DNA of 64,000 nt, taken from NCBI GenBank assembly GCA_027563935.2, contig CM050454.1, positions 75,412,596-75,476,595 of the forward strand, read 5' to 3'. This DNA comes from Costus lasius (taxonomy: Eukaryota > Streptophyta > Magnoliopsida > Zingiberales > Costaceae). The position numbers were made by a program, and so were the translations under genes. Positions within the stretch are counted from its first letter, which is position 1. The number at the start of each line of letters is the position of its first letter. Below are positions 9,110-22,600 of this stretch, in pieces. Below the pieces are notes generated by a model. The model ran no database searches. It saw only the letters and a list, made by a program, of their open reading frames with translations, and was not told where the DNA came from.

Positions 9110-10831
9110 TGCAGGAATCCCCTTCAAGGGGGAGCGAGAAAACCCTAAGGTAAGAACCCTTTTCGAGAGGGGGGCGCATTCAAAACTTTGATAGCGGAAG
9201 CATAGACTTTTAGGGTTTCATAAGATCGCAAATGGTATAGCTATATGATCAACTTAATTGAACTTTAGATCAAGTTATGATCTTACCAATGCCATGGATG
9301 GATGGCGGCTTGGAAGAAGAAAGATCGAAAGGGATCTTCTCCTTAGAAGACACACACTAAGTGATGAAGGCTTCCAACTTGCACAACTTTTGTGCTAGCA
9401 AAATGCCAAGTTGTCCTTCTCGAGTGGTAGGATGATAAGATGATGCTAGGGCCGAGAGTTCTTATTTTCGTCCTCCCCTTCTCTTCGTCGTGAGTGCAAG
9501 CCAAAAACTCTCACTCTCGAATCCAAACCGAAAGGGAGAGAGAGCTCATCAAATGAAAGAAACGGTTACCATTTAATGTGTAACCCCCTTCATTAAAGCC
9601 CCCTTAATTCCTTGCGTTCACCCTAAGTGAACCAACCGAAAACATCTCTTAAATTGAACCATGCGTTCACCCTAGTGAACCGGTTCAATTAGGTTTGGTT
9701 CAAAGACCAATTAACCCAAGCCACTTGGTCTAAATCATATTAACCCCTAAGGTTTCAGATCTAACCGTTCATCTCTCGATGCTCCTGATCTCACTGATCT
9801 AGCATCTGCTCTCTCGATCGAAGCTTACCGATCTCAAGCCCTAATCAATCAAACATGATCAGGCTAGATCTCACTTACAATCAGAGTTTAAATCCCTTTA
9901 AACTGAACCCAAATAATTCAGTCCACACGATCTGACTTAAAGAAAGCCATATCACCAAATTGTGTGACCCTGAGGGTTTCCTTTAAATGTCGGTAACGAT
10001 AACTTACGTTATCACGATCAGTGAGGGGTATCTAGCAACACATCACTGTCTCCCGATATAAAGGAAAGAGTCTTCCAAGACTACACCCAAACCATAGCAC
10101 AAGTGTGATTCAGTTTCACTAGGCATACAAGTGTCCTTTGCCACTGGATGTTCTTATTGGACAAGCGGGTCAAGCTTGTAACTCCAATAAGATGAGCATG
10201 ACTAGATCAGATGAACATAGTCATCTAGGTATGGCCATACACTATCTCAATCATCTCATATAGGGGGGCCCTTTAGAACATCACACTCCTTGAACAAGGA
10301 GACGGCAATCCTATATCTATCACTAGTGTCCTAACCTGACTCATGATCATTATCCAAGACAGTCTATAATCATTATCTTTCAAATGATATTGAACTACCT
10401 CAAAATAATGACATTCATCATTTAGAAACACAAGTGATCTCAAGTCAAAGGACATGTGCCACTTGTTGCTTACAAGGATCATTCACATTGTGACAAGCAA
10501 TTGAATATCCTAGTAGGGTCTGTCCAGTACATCCAATGCACCCATGAGTCTTCATCTTATTCCATGCTCGAAGCATCCTATAAGATTAGCACACATATTA
10601 GTCTCAATCATATCAAGGCTGTCTCATGTTCACCAAGATATCTCGACTAAGGACTTATAGCCTGTCAGCCTAGCTGAATAGCTTTGAGACATTATTCAGA
10701 AGTACTCTCATTACAGCAGACAAGGTAACAAACTGAATAATAACCATGCCTTTATAAACTTAAGAGTTTATTACATGACACTTATACAATCCCAAGGCCT
10801 CAAACATTAGCCTTAAGGGCATACCCCAACA
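9110..10831 (-). repeat. B2 3' LTR (1722 bp)
   Basis: In plus orientation TGCAGGAATCC ... GCATACCCCAACA. Sense start is TGTTGGGGTATGCCCTTAAGG, the family terminus shared with B1 and B3. Contains GTTCAC/GTGAAC short palindromes (9612-9690) and the GTAA-loop hairpin. No real ORF. Confidence 0.92.
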
Positions 10832-10851
10832 ATCTCCCACTTGCACTTAAT
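10832..10851 (-). other. B2 polypurine tract
   Basis: Sense strand AGTGCAAGTGGGAGATT lies directly upstream of the 3' LTR start. The same tract borders the 3' LTR in B1-left (27213-27230) and B3 (60318-60332). It would prime plus-strand DNA synthesis. Confidence 0.8.
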
Positions 10852-13800
10852 CTAATGGTTGAGAAATCTCAAACCCATATTATTACAGTGCTTCTCATGC
10901 TTCTGCTGCGCCAGAGGCTTGGTAAGCGGGTCTGCCAGATTGTCATCTGTATGAACCTTGCATATTTTGATCTCGCCTCGATCAATGATCTCCCGGATCA
11001 AGTGAAACCGTCTCTGTATGTGCTTGGACTTCTGGTGCGACCGTGGTTCCTTTGCTTGTGCGATGGCTCCAGTGTTATCACAGAAGATAACCAAAGGATC
11101 TGCACTCGAAGGAACAACACCAAGTTCTCTCACGAACTTACGAATCCACACTGCCTCCTTGGATGCTTCCGAGGCTGCAACATACTCGGCTTCTGTTGTG
11201 GAATCAGCAACAGTTGACTGTTTGAAACTCTTCCACACCACAGCACCTCCATTCAAGCTAAAAACATAGCCTGATTGCGATCGGAAATCATCCTGGTCCG
11301 TCTGGAACGAAGCGTCAGTATATCCCTCTATACTGAGTTCTTCCTGACCACCATATATCAAGAACATATCTTTGGTCCTCCGCAGATATTTTATAATGTT
11401 CTTGACTGCAATCCAGTGCGCCAAACCTGGATTACTTTGGAATCGACTGGTCACGCTTAACCCGTAAGTGACGTCTGGGCGAGTACACAACATCGCATAC
11501 ATAATGGACCCAATAGCCGAAGCATAAGGCGTATTGTCCATTTCATCTTTCTCAGTCTGTGTTTGTGGACACTGACTCTTCGAAAGATTCAGACCATGTC
11601 TGACTGGAAGATATCCATGTTTAGAATTCTCTAAATGGAATCTCTCCAGGACCTTATCGATGTAAGTACTCTGGCACAGCCCGAGAAGCCTCTTAGATCT
11701 ATCCCGGTAGATCTTCACACCTAACACATAGGCTGCTTCTCCTAGATCTTTCATCTGGAAACATTTTCCTAACCATGCTTTAACAGCATGCAGTTCAGGA
11801 ATATCATTTCCAATGATCAAGATATCATCGACGTAGAGGATTAGGAATGTAATTACGCTCCCACTAAACCTCTTATATACACACGGGTCATCCTCGTTCT
11901 TGATGAAACCAAACTCAGAGATTGATTCATCAAAACGAATATTCCAGCTTCTAGATGCTTGTTTCAATCCATAAATGGATTTCTTTAACTTGCATATTTT
12001 ATGACGATCTGCTGGATTAGTGAAACCCCAGGTTGTGTCATATACACATCCTCATCCAGATTTCCATTAAGGAAAGCTGTCTTCACATCCATCTGCCAGA
12101 TCTCATAATCATAATATGCAGCTATCGCGAAAAGAATCCGAATAGACTTAAACATGGCTACAGGTGAGAAAGTTTCATCATAATCTATCCCGTAGATTTG
12201 TTTGAAACCTTTCGCAACTAGCCTGCCTTTATAGGTAACCACGTTACCATCCATGTCAATCTTCTTCTTGAAGATCCATTTACAGCCTATAGGGATTACT
12301 CCCGGAGGCGGATCAACCAAATCCCAGACTTGGTTATCTGACATGGAGTCCATCTCGGCTCGCATAGCATCAAGCCATCTAGCTGACTCCGGTCCACTGA
12401 CCGCATCCGCATAGGTGAGGGGTTCATCATTATCAATGATGTAGACTCCATCATAGCGCTCAGGCTGTCGACGGATCCTTCCCGATCTTCGCGGTTCCCG
12501 TGATATCTGAGCCTCAGGTTGTTCAATAACCTGATCCACTGGCTCAGGCTCATCCAACTGAGCTTGACTACTTTGTCCTTCCTCTGGAATCTCATCCAGC
12601 TTTATTTCTCTCCCACTGGCCTCTTGCAGAAGAAATTCCTTCTCAAGAAATATGGCCGTCCGAGCAACAAAAACCTTGTTCTCTTTGGGATCGTAGAAAT
12701 AATAACCCTTAGTTTCCTTAGGGTAACCGACAAAGATACATTTGTCAGATCTGCTCTCTAGTTTCCCAGAGGCGAGCTTTTTGACATAAGCCTCGCAACC
12801 CCAGATCCTGATAAATGTCAAGCTAGGCTGTTTCCTATACCATAACTCGTATGGTGTTTTAGAAACTGCCTTGGATGGCACTCGGTTTAGTACCTTTGCA
12901 GCTGTTTCCAGTGCAAAACCCCAAAAGGAGTATGGAAGTGTAGCCTGACTCATCATAGAACGAACCATATCAAGTAACGTTCTATTTCTCCTCTCGGACA
13001 CACCATTCCATTGCGGTGTTCCTGGCGGAGTGAGCTGTGAGATAATCCCACACTCTTTCAGATAGTTAGTAAACGCATGACTTAGGTATTCTCCACCTCG
13101 ATCAGAACGAAGTGCCTTGATATTTCGGCCTAACTGATTTTGTACTTCATTCTTGAACTCTTTGAACTTGTCAAAAGATTCACTTTTATGTCTCATTAAA
13201 TAGACATACCCATACCTACTGAAATCATCAGTAAAGGTAATGAAGTACTGATAGCCACCTCTGGCATGTTTACTAAATGGCCCACACACATCACTGTGTA
13301 TAAGGTCAAGTAAACCTAAAGCCCTTTGACCTTTCTTAGAAAAAGGTGACTTCGTCATTTTACCCATTAAACAAGCTTTGCATGTATCAATCTCCTTATA
13401 GGAGAATGATCCCAGCAGTCCATGATCATGCAACCGCTTAATGCGCTTCTCGTTTATATGGCCTAAACGACTATGCCATAGCAAGGTGCTGTCATCAGCA
13501 TACTTGGCTTTCTTATTATCAGTGTTTTGTATAGAATATTCCATGTCCAACATGAATAACCCATTGTTGATTGAACCAGTTGCATACACAATATTATCAT
13601 AAGATAAAACACACTTTGAAATCTTGCATTCAAAGGCAAATCCTTTCCTGACAAGAGCAGGAATAGAGATAATATTCTTGGTAATACTGGGTACAAAATA
13701 ACAATTGTTTAATTCTAATACAATGCCAGATGGTAAAGAAATGAAATAGTCTCCTACAGCAACAGCAGCAACCCATGCCCCGTTTCCAACGCGTAGGTCT

Positions 13801-14735
13801 ACCTCATGCTGTCCCACCTGTCTTCTTCTCTTGAGTTCCTGTACATTTGAACAAATGTGAACTCCACAAGCAGTGTCCAACACCCATGAAATAGAAGAAG
13901 AAGATAACATGACCTCAGTCACATATATACCTGAGCCAGAAGCGATGCTTCCCCTCTTATCTCCTTGGAGCGCTTTATAGTCCTTTTTCCAGTGACCCAG
14001 CTGGCCACAGTGGAAACACCTGTTGTCCTTCGACCGCTTCACCTTCTGTTTCAGTGCCTTGCTGTAGTTCTTGACAGGGGCCTTGCCCTTCTTCCCCTTC
14101 TTCTTGTTCCTTGAAGGAACCATTAAGACAGAGGTTGAAGGCTTTCCCTTCAGAGTTTCCTCAGTTGTCAAGAGCATATTCAGCAGCTCTGCCGGCGTGC
14201 AATCGATTTTGTTCATATTAAAATTAATGATGAACGCATCGAAAGAGGGCGGGAGAGACTGCAGAATAATATCAACAGCAAGCTCCTGGTTGACGGTATG
14301 CCCCAGTTTCTCCAGAGCCTCCTTGTGCCCAATCATCTTGAGCACGTGAGCTCCCACTGGGCTCCCCTCAGCCAGTTTGCTCTGAAAGAAGAGCTTTGTC
14401 AGATTATAGCGTTCTGTCCTCGCCTGTGCAGCATATAGCATCTTGAGGTTCGCTATAATCTCTATAGCCGACATATCCTCATGCTGACGCTGCAGCGGTG
14501 GCGTCATAGACGCTAGCATCAGGCAAGCGACATCAATGCTATCATTGACGTGCTTTTCATAGGCATCCCGAACCGCCCTTGCGGCGTTCGGAGCGGGCTG
14601 CGGCGGTATCGCCGTCTCGAGGACATACAGTTTCATCTCTGCCTTAAGAACGATCTTAAGGTGTCCAAACCAGTCAGAGAAGTTTGGCCCAGCAAACTTC
14701 TCCCTTTCCAGTAGGGATCGCACATTGAAGCTCAT
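10852..14735 (-). pseudogene. B2 gag-pol polyprotein, one frameshift
   Basis: The ATG at 14735 opens [19 protein letters not shown]. Order: capsid-like gag, zinc knuckle CFHCGQLGHWKKDY (last Cys replaced by Tyr), protease motif WVLDTACG, GAG-pre-integrase HSRLGH...CKACLMGK, integrase (SDVCGPF, LRSDRGGEYLS, PQWNGVSERRNRT), reverse transcriptase with YVDDILIIGND, and RNase H (YTDASFQTD ... DSTTEAEYVAASEA). A 1-nt deletion near 12026-12030, relative to B1-left, shifts the frame early in RT: residues from the ATG to 11985 are in one frame, 11967-10852 in another. About 1294 codons in total. Autonomous activity is unlikely because both gag and RT are damaged. Confidence 0.9.
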
Positions 14736-16505
14736 GGTGTTCGTTGCTGCAGGAATCTACAACAAGCAAGAACAGCAAGGTCAGTATCAATGTTCAGAAT
14801 CATTCCAGGACTTAAGAAAGATTCTTTTCTCACTATTTTATCTGACTGAAAAATCCAGTAAACAGTCCGAAAGAGTAACACTCTTTTAGTGAGATGGGAT
14901 CCAGATTTCATACTTGGTCTCCGCGTCCCGCTCAGGCGAGATAAGATGCACAGAGAGGACAAGCACTAATTTCTGGTAGGCTGTCCCAGCCAATCGCCAA
15001 CCCGTGCGATTCCCCTTCATCTGGGCAATCCAGCAGACTGTGCCAACTGAGTTGGTACAACACAGTCTCTGATCCCTCAGATGGCTGCCTCCATGTGCTA
15101 CCATATGCGCCACATATGTAGCCTACATGGTCAAGCTGACCTGACCTACTCCCTGGACCACCACGTGCTATGCTGAGCAACGAGAAGGGATAAATCCCTA
15201 CTCTGTAACACGCAGGTGTAATCCCGCACCGTCTGAAGATAGATGGACGTGCCCACTGAGTGGGTTCAACACGGCTCCAACGATAGTCAGAACAGTGAGG
15301 TTTCGCGTCAGAAGGCATTACGTGCTTGATATATTAGCGTTGGATTTTAACGGTCTTTTATCTTCTTCACTATCATACAAGTCCTATGGTGATAGCAGAA
15401 GATAAACACATGCAATTCTAATTATTTAAGCAATAAATAGAAAGCATGATCTTATGTGGTAAAAGCCCATGAACCCTAGTAAGACCTTAATTTTACTTAA
15501 GTCTTCACTTGAGCTCATTTGCATCTCATCTGGTCCAACCCAGGCCCCTAGCGCCAAGAGCACCTCAGGTGCGCCACCAGCTGAATGCCCCCTTTTGGAT
15601 GTGTGCCTTTGTGCTCTTGTCTAATCAAATACAATTTGATCTATCTAGACAAGTTTGACTCGCAGGTCAATTATACATTATAAATTAAGTACAAATGTGA
15701 TTCGCAGATCACAAAATAATTTACAAGTTTGATTCCAGGCTCGCAGGCCCCAGCACAGCACACATTTAACATGGGCAGCCCACATAAGAATAAATAGACA
15801 AGCATCATGGCATCAATCATCATGTGATCCAATCAAGAAATTAAATTTTTGAAAACCCCATAGGCATCAATATTAATTTCCTTATGTGCCCTACAACCTT
15901 ACAATGGTCCATTGATAGGGATCCACTCATCCATCTAGTTAGATCCTGTGCCCTTGCATGCACCGAGTCCTAACTGACCCGAATTGACCTAATGGTCAAC
16001 CATGCATGCGCCAAGGGCTGAACCACCTTCAAGAGTTTTGGCAAGCGGGTGTGACCCCGGGCCTAACTCAAGAGTGTTCATTGGTTGTCTCAACCAGACC
16101 TCGCTACACACCTTTGATGCAGTCAACCTATAGCCACCTCATGCTTGCGCACAGGTGCTATCTGGTCAACCCATCTAGGCTGTCAGATGGTCTGATCAGA
16201 CTAGTTTGATCCATTCTAGATGAAGCTTTCAACCCTATCAACCCATATAAGGGTTTATAGCAAGGGCTTAGATCTAAGTATGCGCGCAAGTTCATTGAGT
16301 TTTTAAGAAAAACTATAACATGCAATAAGCGCAACTATGTAAGCAACAAACATGCGCCAACATATGTTAACCTCATACATGCGCCACAATAAACTACATA
16401 CAACTAGCACTTTCGCATGATGAGAAAACTTAGATCTAACATGGAACACAATACATTAAGCAATCATAAGCATCATACCGAAACCAAACATGCTCTGATA
16501 CCAAT
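14736..16505 (-). other. B2 leader (5' UTR) with primer site and conserved hairpins
   Basis: About 1.77 kb between LTR and gag ATG, with no credible long ORF. Primer-binding site TGGTATCAGAGC at 16503-16492 (sense), two bases from the LTR, matching initiator-Met tRNA use. Near gag are two bipartite hairpins: 15035-15068 (outer AGACTGTG/CACAGTCT, bulge TTGTA, inner CCAAC/GTTGG, loop TCA) and 15248-15273 (CGTG/CACG, bulge TTGAA, CCCAC/GTGGG, loop TCA). A long structured leader is known for BARE-1-type elements; a packaging or dimerisation role here is inference. Confidence 0.75.
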
Positions 16506-18227
16506 TGCAGGAATCCCCTTCAAGGGGGAGCGAGAAAACCCTAAGGTAAGAACCCCTTTCGAGAGGGGGGCGCATTCAAAACTTTGATAGCGGAAGCATA
16601 GACTTTTAGGGTTTCATAAGATCGCAAATGGTATAGCTATATGATCAACTTAATTGAACTTTAGATCAAGTTATGATCTTACCAATGCCATGGATGGATG
16701 GCGGCTTGGAAGAAGAAAGATCGAAAGGGATCTTCTCCTTAGAAGACACACACTAAGTGATGAAGGCTTCCAACTTGCGCAACTTTTGTGCTAGCAAAAT
16801 GCCAAGTTGTCCTTCTCGAGTGGTAGGATGATAAGATGATGCTAGGGCCGAGAGTTCTTGTTTTCGTCCTCCCCTTCTCTTCGTCGTGAGTGCAAGCCAA
16901 AAACTCTCACTCTCGAATCCAAACCGAAAGGGAGAGAGAGCTCATCAAATGAAAGAAACGGTTACCATTTAATGTGTAACCCCCTTCATTAAAGCCCCCT
17001 TAATTCCTTGCGTTCACCCTAAGTGAACCAACCAAAAACATCTCTTAAATTGAACCATGCGTTCACCCTAGTGAACCGGTTCAATTAGGTTTGGTTCAAA
17101 GACCAATTAACCCAAGCCACTTGGTCTAAATCATATTAACCCCTAAGGTTTCAGATCTAACCGTTCATCTCTCGATGCTCCTGATCTCACCGATCTAGCA
17201 TCTGCTCTCTCGATCGAAGCTTACCGATCTCAAGCCCTAATCAATCAAACATGATCAGGCTAGATCTCACTTACAATCAGAGTTTAAATCCCTTTAAACT
17301 GAACCCAAATAATTCAGTCCACACGATCTGACTTAAAGAAAGCCATATCACCAAATTGTGTGACCCTGAGGGTTTCCTTTAAATGTCGGTAACGATAACT
17401 TACGTTATCACGATCAGTGAGGGGTATCTAGCAACACATCACTGTCTCCCGATATAAAGGAAAGAGTCTTCCAAGACTACACCCAAACCATAGCACAAGT
17501 GTGATTCAGTTTCACTAGGCATACAAGTGTCCTTTGCCACTGGATGTTCTTATTGGACAAGCGGGTCAAGCTTGTAACTCCAATACGATGAGCATGACTA
17601 GATCAGATGAACATAGTCATCTGGGTATGGCCATACACTATCTCAATCATCTCATATAGGGGGGCCCTTTAGAACATCACACTCCTTGAACAAGGAGACG
17701 GCAATCCTATATCTATCACTAGTGTCCTAACCTGACTCATGATCATTATCCAAGACAGTCTATAATCATTATCTTTCAAATGATATTGAACTACCTCAAA
17801 ATAATGACATTCATCATTTAGAAACACAAGTGATCTCAAGTCAAAGGACATGTGCCACTTGTTGCTTACAAGGATCATTCACATTGTGACAAGCAATTGA
17901 ATATCCTAGTAGGGTCTGTCCAGTACATCCAATGCACCCATGAGTCTTCATCTTATTCCATGCTCGAAGCATCCTATAAGATTAGCACACATATTAGTCT
18001 CAATCATATCAAGGCTGTCTCATGTTCACCAAGATATCTCGACTAAGGACTTATAGCCTGTCAGCCTAGCTGAACAGCTTTGAGACATTATTCAGAAGTA
18101 CTCTCATTACAGCAGACAAGGTAACAAACTGAATAATAACCATGCCTTTATAAACTTAAGAGTTTATTACATGACACTTATACAATCCCAAGGCCTCAAA
18201 CATTAGCCTTAAGGGCATACCCCAACA
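16506..18227 (-). repeat. B2 5' LTR (1722 bp)
   Basis: Same length and ends as the 3' LTR at 9110-10831. Differences noticed by eye include AACCC/ACCCC near 16553, CACAAC/GCGCAAC near 16777, CCGAAA/CCAAAA near 17033 and AATAGC/AACAGC near 18074. Flanked on the right by TTAGG. Confidence 0.92.
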
Positions 18228-19561
18228 TTAGGGGTTGGAGATTTCAGCCCGGTGTATTGTGATATGTGAGGGGTTGATGTTTCAGCCTGCCTGTTGTGAT
18301 TATCGTGATGAAAATGACTATCCTAGAGTCTGGTTGACATTTAGGAGTCCACTTTTGTGAAATAGGTGTGTCTAATGGTTGTCCAGATAAGAACCCTTTG
18401 GGAGAACGAGTGATTGATGCAAAGTGCCATGTCTTGGTCGGACAGGGGCCACCTCTTGATATCATCACTCTTAGACTTTTAGATTTTTGTGATTATGGGG
18501 TGGTGTAGATCAAGGTATCACATCTTGACCGGGTGGGGATCACCTCTTGAGTCTACACACCGTCCATGTTTGTGTTGCATGTGATTTGTAGGCTTCTCCC
18601 AGTGCTTAGGCCAGAGCCGGGTTGGACCCTAGGGGTCACTCTTGATTTAAGCTGGACAACTAGAACAATTAAGTGGTTGGTGTGTTTAGTTGGTCTAGAG
18701 TATGGCTCTAGAATTTTGGTTACTCTGTGGTGACAATTATGTGATGCCTGTACATTTAATTGTTTATATGAGTTCTGTTCTTTGTTTTCTGTTCTTTGTC
18801 TTAGTTATATGTTGACATAATGTACTGCTAAAGATTTTTAAAATAATCTGCATGTATTTTTGAGTGTATGTTATGGATGGTCGATTGAGACTATCCACTC
18901 ACTGGGCTGTGTAGCTCACCCCTCATTATTTTCAGGTGTAGAGCAGGGGCGCATTGCTTGGGTTAGCGTATGTTATGGACATTGTGATTTTCTCTACAAC
19001 TATGCTGATGCGATGTATAAGATTTTTGTGTTTAGTTAACTGGGCCGGTTATGGCTAAACTTTGTGAACCAGTGTTGCCGGTTGTGGCAGTTTTGAGATT
19101 TTGATTTTTATGTCACCGAGGGCTTTGGCCTGTTTTCGGTGTTTGGGTCATTGATATTAGTTCCGTGAGTTTATAAAATCGATATTGTGGCTTTGCTTTG
19201 AATTTCGAGTTGATTCGTATTTTGCGATCAGATTTGATATAAATGTGAACTTGCATATGTCTAGTGCAAGTATTGCCTGGTGGCAGGTACCCTTACGTGA
19301 TTTATGGATTTTACGGATTTTATGTGGTTTTGATATAACTGTTGACTTGCATATGTCTAGTGCAAGTATTGCGTGGTGGCAGGTACATTTGTGAATTTGT
19401 GTTTTGTGGAAATTCAATGTGTGGATTCTCGAAAAATTTTCAGATCGACTTTTCCTGAACTTGGTTTTACTTAGCATGTGCATCGATCTTGTATGATAAC
19501 ATCCTGTTCCTTTGTAATTTGTGTTACTTGTTTGGGGTTAAGATAATGGGATGTGACAGAA

Positions 19562-19573
19562 TGGTATCAGAGC
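19562..19573 (+). other. D primer-binding site
   Basis: TGGTATCAGAGC begins 4 nt after the LTR end at 19558. It is the 12-nt complement of the 3' end of plant initiator-Met tRNA, used by most copia and chromovirus elements. Confidence 0.9.
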
Positions 19574-19684
19574 AGTTGGCTAGCTAAAACTTAGTTCGGG
19601 GGAAAACATGTTTGTGTATTGCTAGACACCTGATAGGTTTATGTTTGTTTTCCTTACTATGGGGTGTGTGTGTAGGAATTTAAG

Positions 19685-22600
19685 ATGGTGCGATCCAGAG
19701 GAAATGCTAGCAGCGAGGGTGAGCAGACCTCAGATCTCACGAGAACCATTGAGGCTCTGACTGGCATGGTACGGCAACAGGGTGCCATGATAGAGAGGCA
19801 AGCTCAGATGCTGCAGCAGCAACAGACTCAGCATCAAGAAGCGCAACAGCAGCTCTTGCAGCAATTGACTCAGGAGAGATCCCAGATTACTACTCGGGTG
19901 GTGGGGAATGACTCTCAGGAGGATGCTCACAGGCGCTATGCCTCACTTGTGAGTGAATTCCAGAAACTGGGTCCTAGCTCTTTTTATGGGGGCTCAGAAT
20001 CAAGTACGGCAGAGAACTGGCAGTTGGTTTTGGACAAGATTTTTCAAGTCATGCGTTGCTCAGATGAGGACAAGTTGTGTCTGACCACCTATATGATGCG
20101 TGGTGACGCAGATGAGTGGTGGAAGGGCGTGGTGAGGTTAGCTGTGGAAAGACAAGAAACAGTAAATTGGCCCTACTTCTTGTCTCAATTTAACGAGAAG
20201 TATTTCCCTGATAGCTTGGTAGAGGACCGAGAGGTGGAATTTATTCACCTGGAGCAGGGTGATATGACTGTGGACCAGTATGAGTTGCGGTTCACTAAAT
20301 TGGGAAAGTATGCTCCTCACCTGATAAACACTGAAAAGAGGAGGGCTACCAAGTTTCTCAGAGGTCTCAGATGGGACATTTGAGAACAGGTTAGTGCTCA
20401 GCACTTGGAGACATATAGTGAGACTGTTGGGCGAGCACGCACCATCGAGAGATACATATCTGAGAGGACCGTGACTGTGGTTCCTGCAGCTGAGGCGGCA
20501 GCTCCTCAGTTTGGTGATGGCGGCAAGGGTAAGAAGTACCCTAAGCATAAGGACTACAAGAAGAGCAGGTATAAGCCTTACTCTCACAAGGCACCGCAGC
20601 AGTCCAGGGATGCACCGCAGCAGTCCAGGGATGCAAAGAACAGTAACACAGAGGACCGGACTTGTCATCATTGTGGGCTCAAAGGACATCTGATGAGGGA
20701 CTGTTATAAGAAGAATGGTGTATGCTTCAGGTGTAAGAAACTTGGGCACATGATCAAAGACTGCAAAGAGCCTGAGATGCAGCAGAGAGGCACAGATAAG
20801 CCTACAGTCCAGACTCGAGTTTATGCCGTGGCTGAGAAGGATACACGGGCTTCCCGATCTGTCGTGGAAGGTACTTTATTTGTATTCGATCAGTTAGCTC
20901 GCATCTTATTTGACCCTGGTGCAAATTTATCTTTTGTATCTGTTAGATTTGCTGCATGTTTACCTGTATTACCTAAGGTGCTGGATTATGTTGTGTCTGT
21001 AAGTACTCCCTTAGGAAAATCATCATCTACAGACACTGTTTGTGCCGATTGTGTAGTGCATGTAGAGGGTTATGAGTTTCTTGTAGATCTAATCCTTTTA
21101 GACATGCAAGACTATGATGTCATCCTAGGTATGGATTGGTTATCCTCACATCATGCCACTGTGGATTGCTTTGAGAAAGTAATCACCTTGAATCTACTAG
21201 ATGGGAGTCGGCTTTTTGTGAGAGGTCTGGTGTCAGACCAAGGACCCCATGTGATATCTTTCCTGCAGGCCAGAAAGTTACTTGCTAGTGGGTGTAAGGG
21301 TTATATTGCTCATGTTAAGGTGCAGGATGATTCTACTTCTGATTTGACTCAGATGGCGGTGGTGCAAGAGTTTCCTGATGTGTTCTCTGAAGAATTTTCA
21401 GGCTTGCCACCAATTCGAGAGGTAGAGTTTGGCATTGAGTTGGTGCCAGGTACTGCACCTATCTCCAGAGCTCCTTACCGCATGGCTACATCAGAGTTGG
21501 CCGAGCTTAAGAAGCAACTGGAGGAATTGCTGGAGAAAGGTTACATCCGGCCTAGTGCTTCTCCCTGGGGAGCACCAGTGCTGTTTGTAAAGAAGAAGGA
21601 TGGAACCCTGAGGATGTGTATAGACTACAGGCAACTAAACCAAGTGACTATCAAGAATAGGTATCCTCTCCCCAGAATTGATGATCTATTTGATCAATTA
21701 CAGGGAGCTACAGTGTTCTCTAAGATTGATCTGAGATCAGGGTATTACCAGCTTAGGGTCAAGGATGAGGATATATTTAAGACTGCTTTCAGGACCAGGT
21801 ATGGGCATTTTGAATTTCTAGTTATGCCTTTTGGACTGACGAATGCACCTGCTGTCTTCATGGATTTGATGAACAGGGTATTTCATGAATTACTTGATTC
21901 ATGTGTGGTAGTCTTCATAGATGATATCTTGGTGTACTCTCGGACTACTTCGGATCATGTCAGTGACTTGCGCAGAGTGCTGGAGATTCTGAGGAAAAAC
22001 CGATTATATGCCAAGGCTAGTAAGTGTGAGTTTTGGCTAGAAAAGATCAGCTTCCTTGGGCATGTGATTTCTGGTCAGGGGGTATCTGTGGATCCAGTTA
22101 AGGTGCAAGCCATCCTTAATTGGGGAAGACCGACTAGTGCTACTGAGATCAGAAGTTTCCTGGGTCTAGCAGGTTACTACCGGAGGTTTGTTGAGGGATT
22201 CTCCAAGCTGGCGGGTCCTTTAACTAAATTGACCAGAAAGGAGGCCAAGTTTAATTGGGATGACAAGTGTGAGGAGAGCTTTCAGGAGCTAAAGAGAAGG
22301 TTGACTAGTACACCGATCCTCATTATTCCTAGTGATGGGGAAAGGTTTACCGTCTATACGGATGCTTCAGGCAAGGGGTTGGGTTGTGTCTTGATGCAGA
22401 AGGGTAATGTAGTAGCCTATGCTTCGAGACAACTGAAGGAGTATGAGTTGAACTACCCTACTCATGACTTAGAGTTGGCGGCCGTAGTCTTTGCTCTGAA
22501 GATATGGCGTCACTATTTGTTGGGTCAAGAGTTTGATCTGTTCACTGACCACCAGAGTCTCAAGTACATCTTCACTCAGAAGGAGTTGAACATGAGACAG

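Larger units (their letters stand above)
9110..18227 (-). mobile_element. B2: complete Angela/BARE-like Ty1/copia element nested in the D LTR
   Basis: 9118 bp with two 1722-bp LTRs (9110-10831 and 16506-18227) that differ at about eight positions by eye (about 0.5%). Primer site at 16503-16492, leader 16505-14736, gag-pol 14735-10852, polypurine tract next to the 3' LTR. It is the youngest layer of the five-deep nest, since it interrupts an LTR of D, itself recent. Confidence 0.93.
7838..19558 (+). repeat. D 5' LTR, interrupted by B2
   Basis: LTR sequence lies at 7838-9109 and 18233-19558; B2 with its duplication occupies the rest. It starts TGTAAGATCC and ends GATGTGACA. It holds three copies of a 20-bp repeat (CTTGGGCGATTTCTTGAAG-like, 8282-8345), against four in the 3' LTR (24742-24825). 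Two CTTGCA...TGCAAG hairpins lie near its end (19250-19270, 19346-19366). Confidence 0.9.

Noticed and set aside
9612..9690. Common origin of the GTTCAC/GTGAAC palindromes of the copia LTRs and the GTGAAC/GTTCAC hairpins of H
   Set aside because: The half-sites are in opposite order and the surroundings do not match; a six-base similarity is too little to argue homology.
20381..20383. In-frame TGA in D gag as a programmed recoding site
   Set aside because: D' has AGA at the same codon and the site is inside the capsid domain, not at a gag/pol border. A simple nonsense mutation is more likely.
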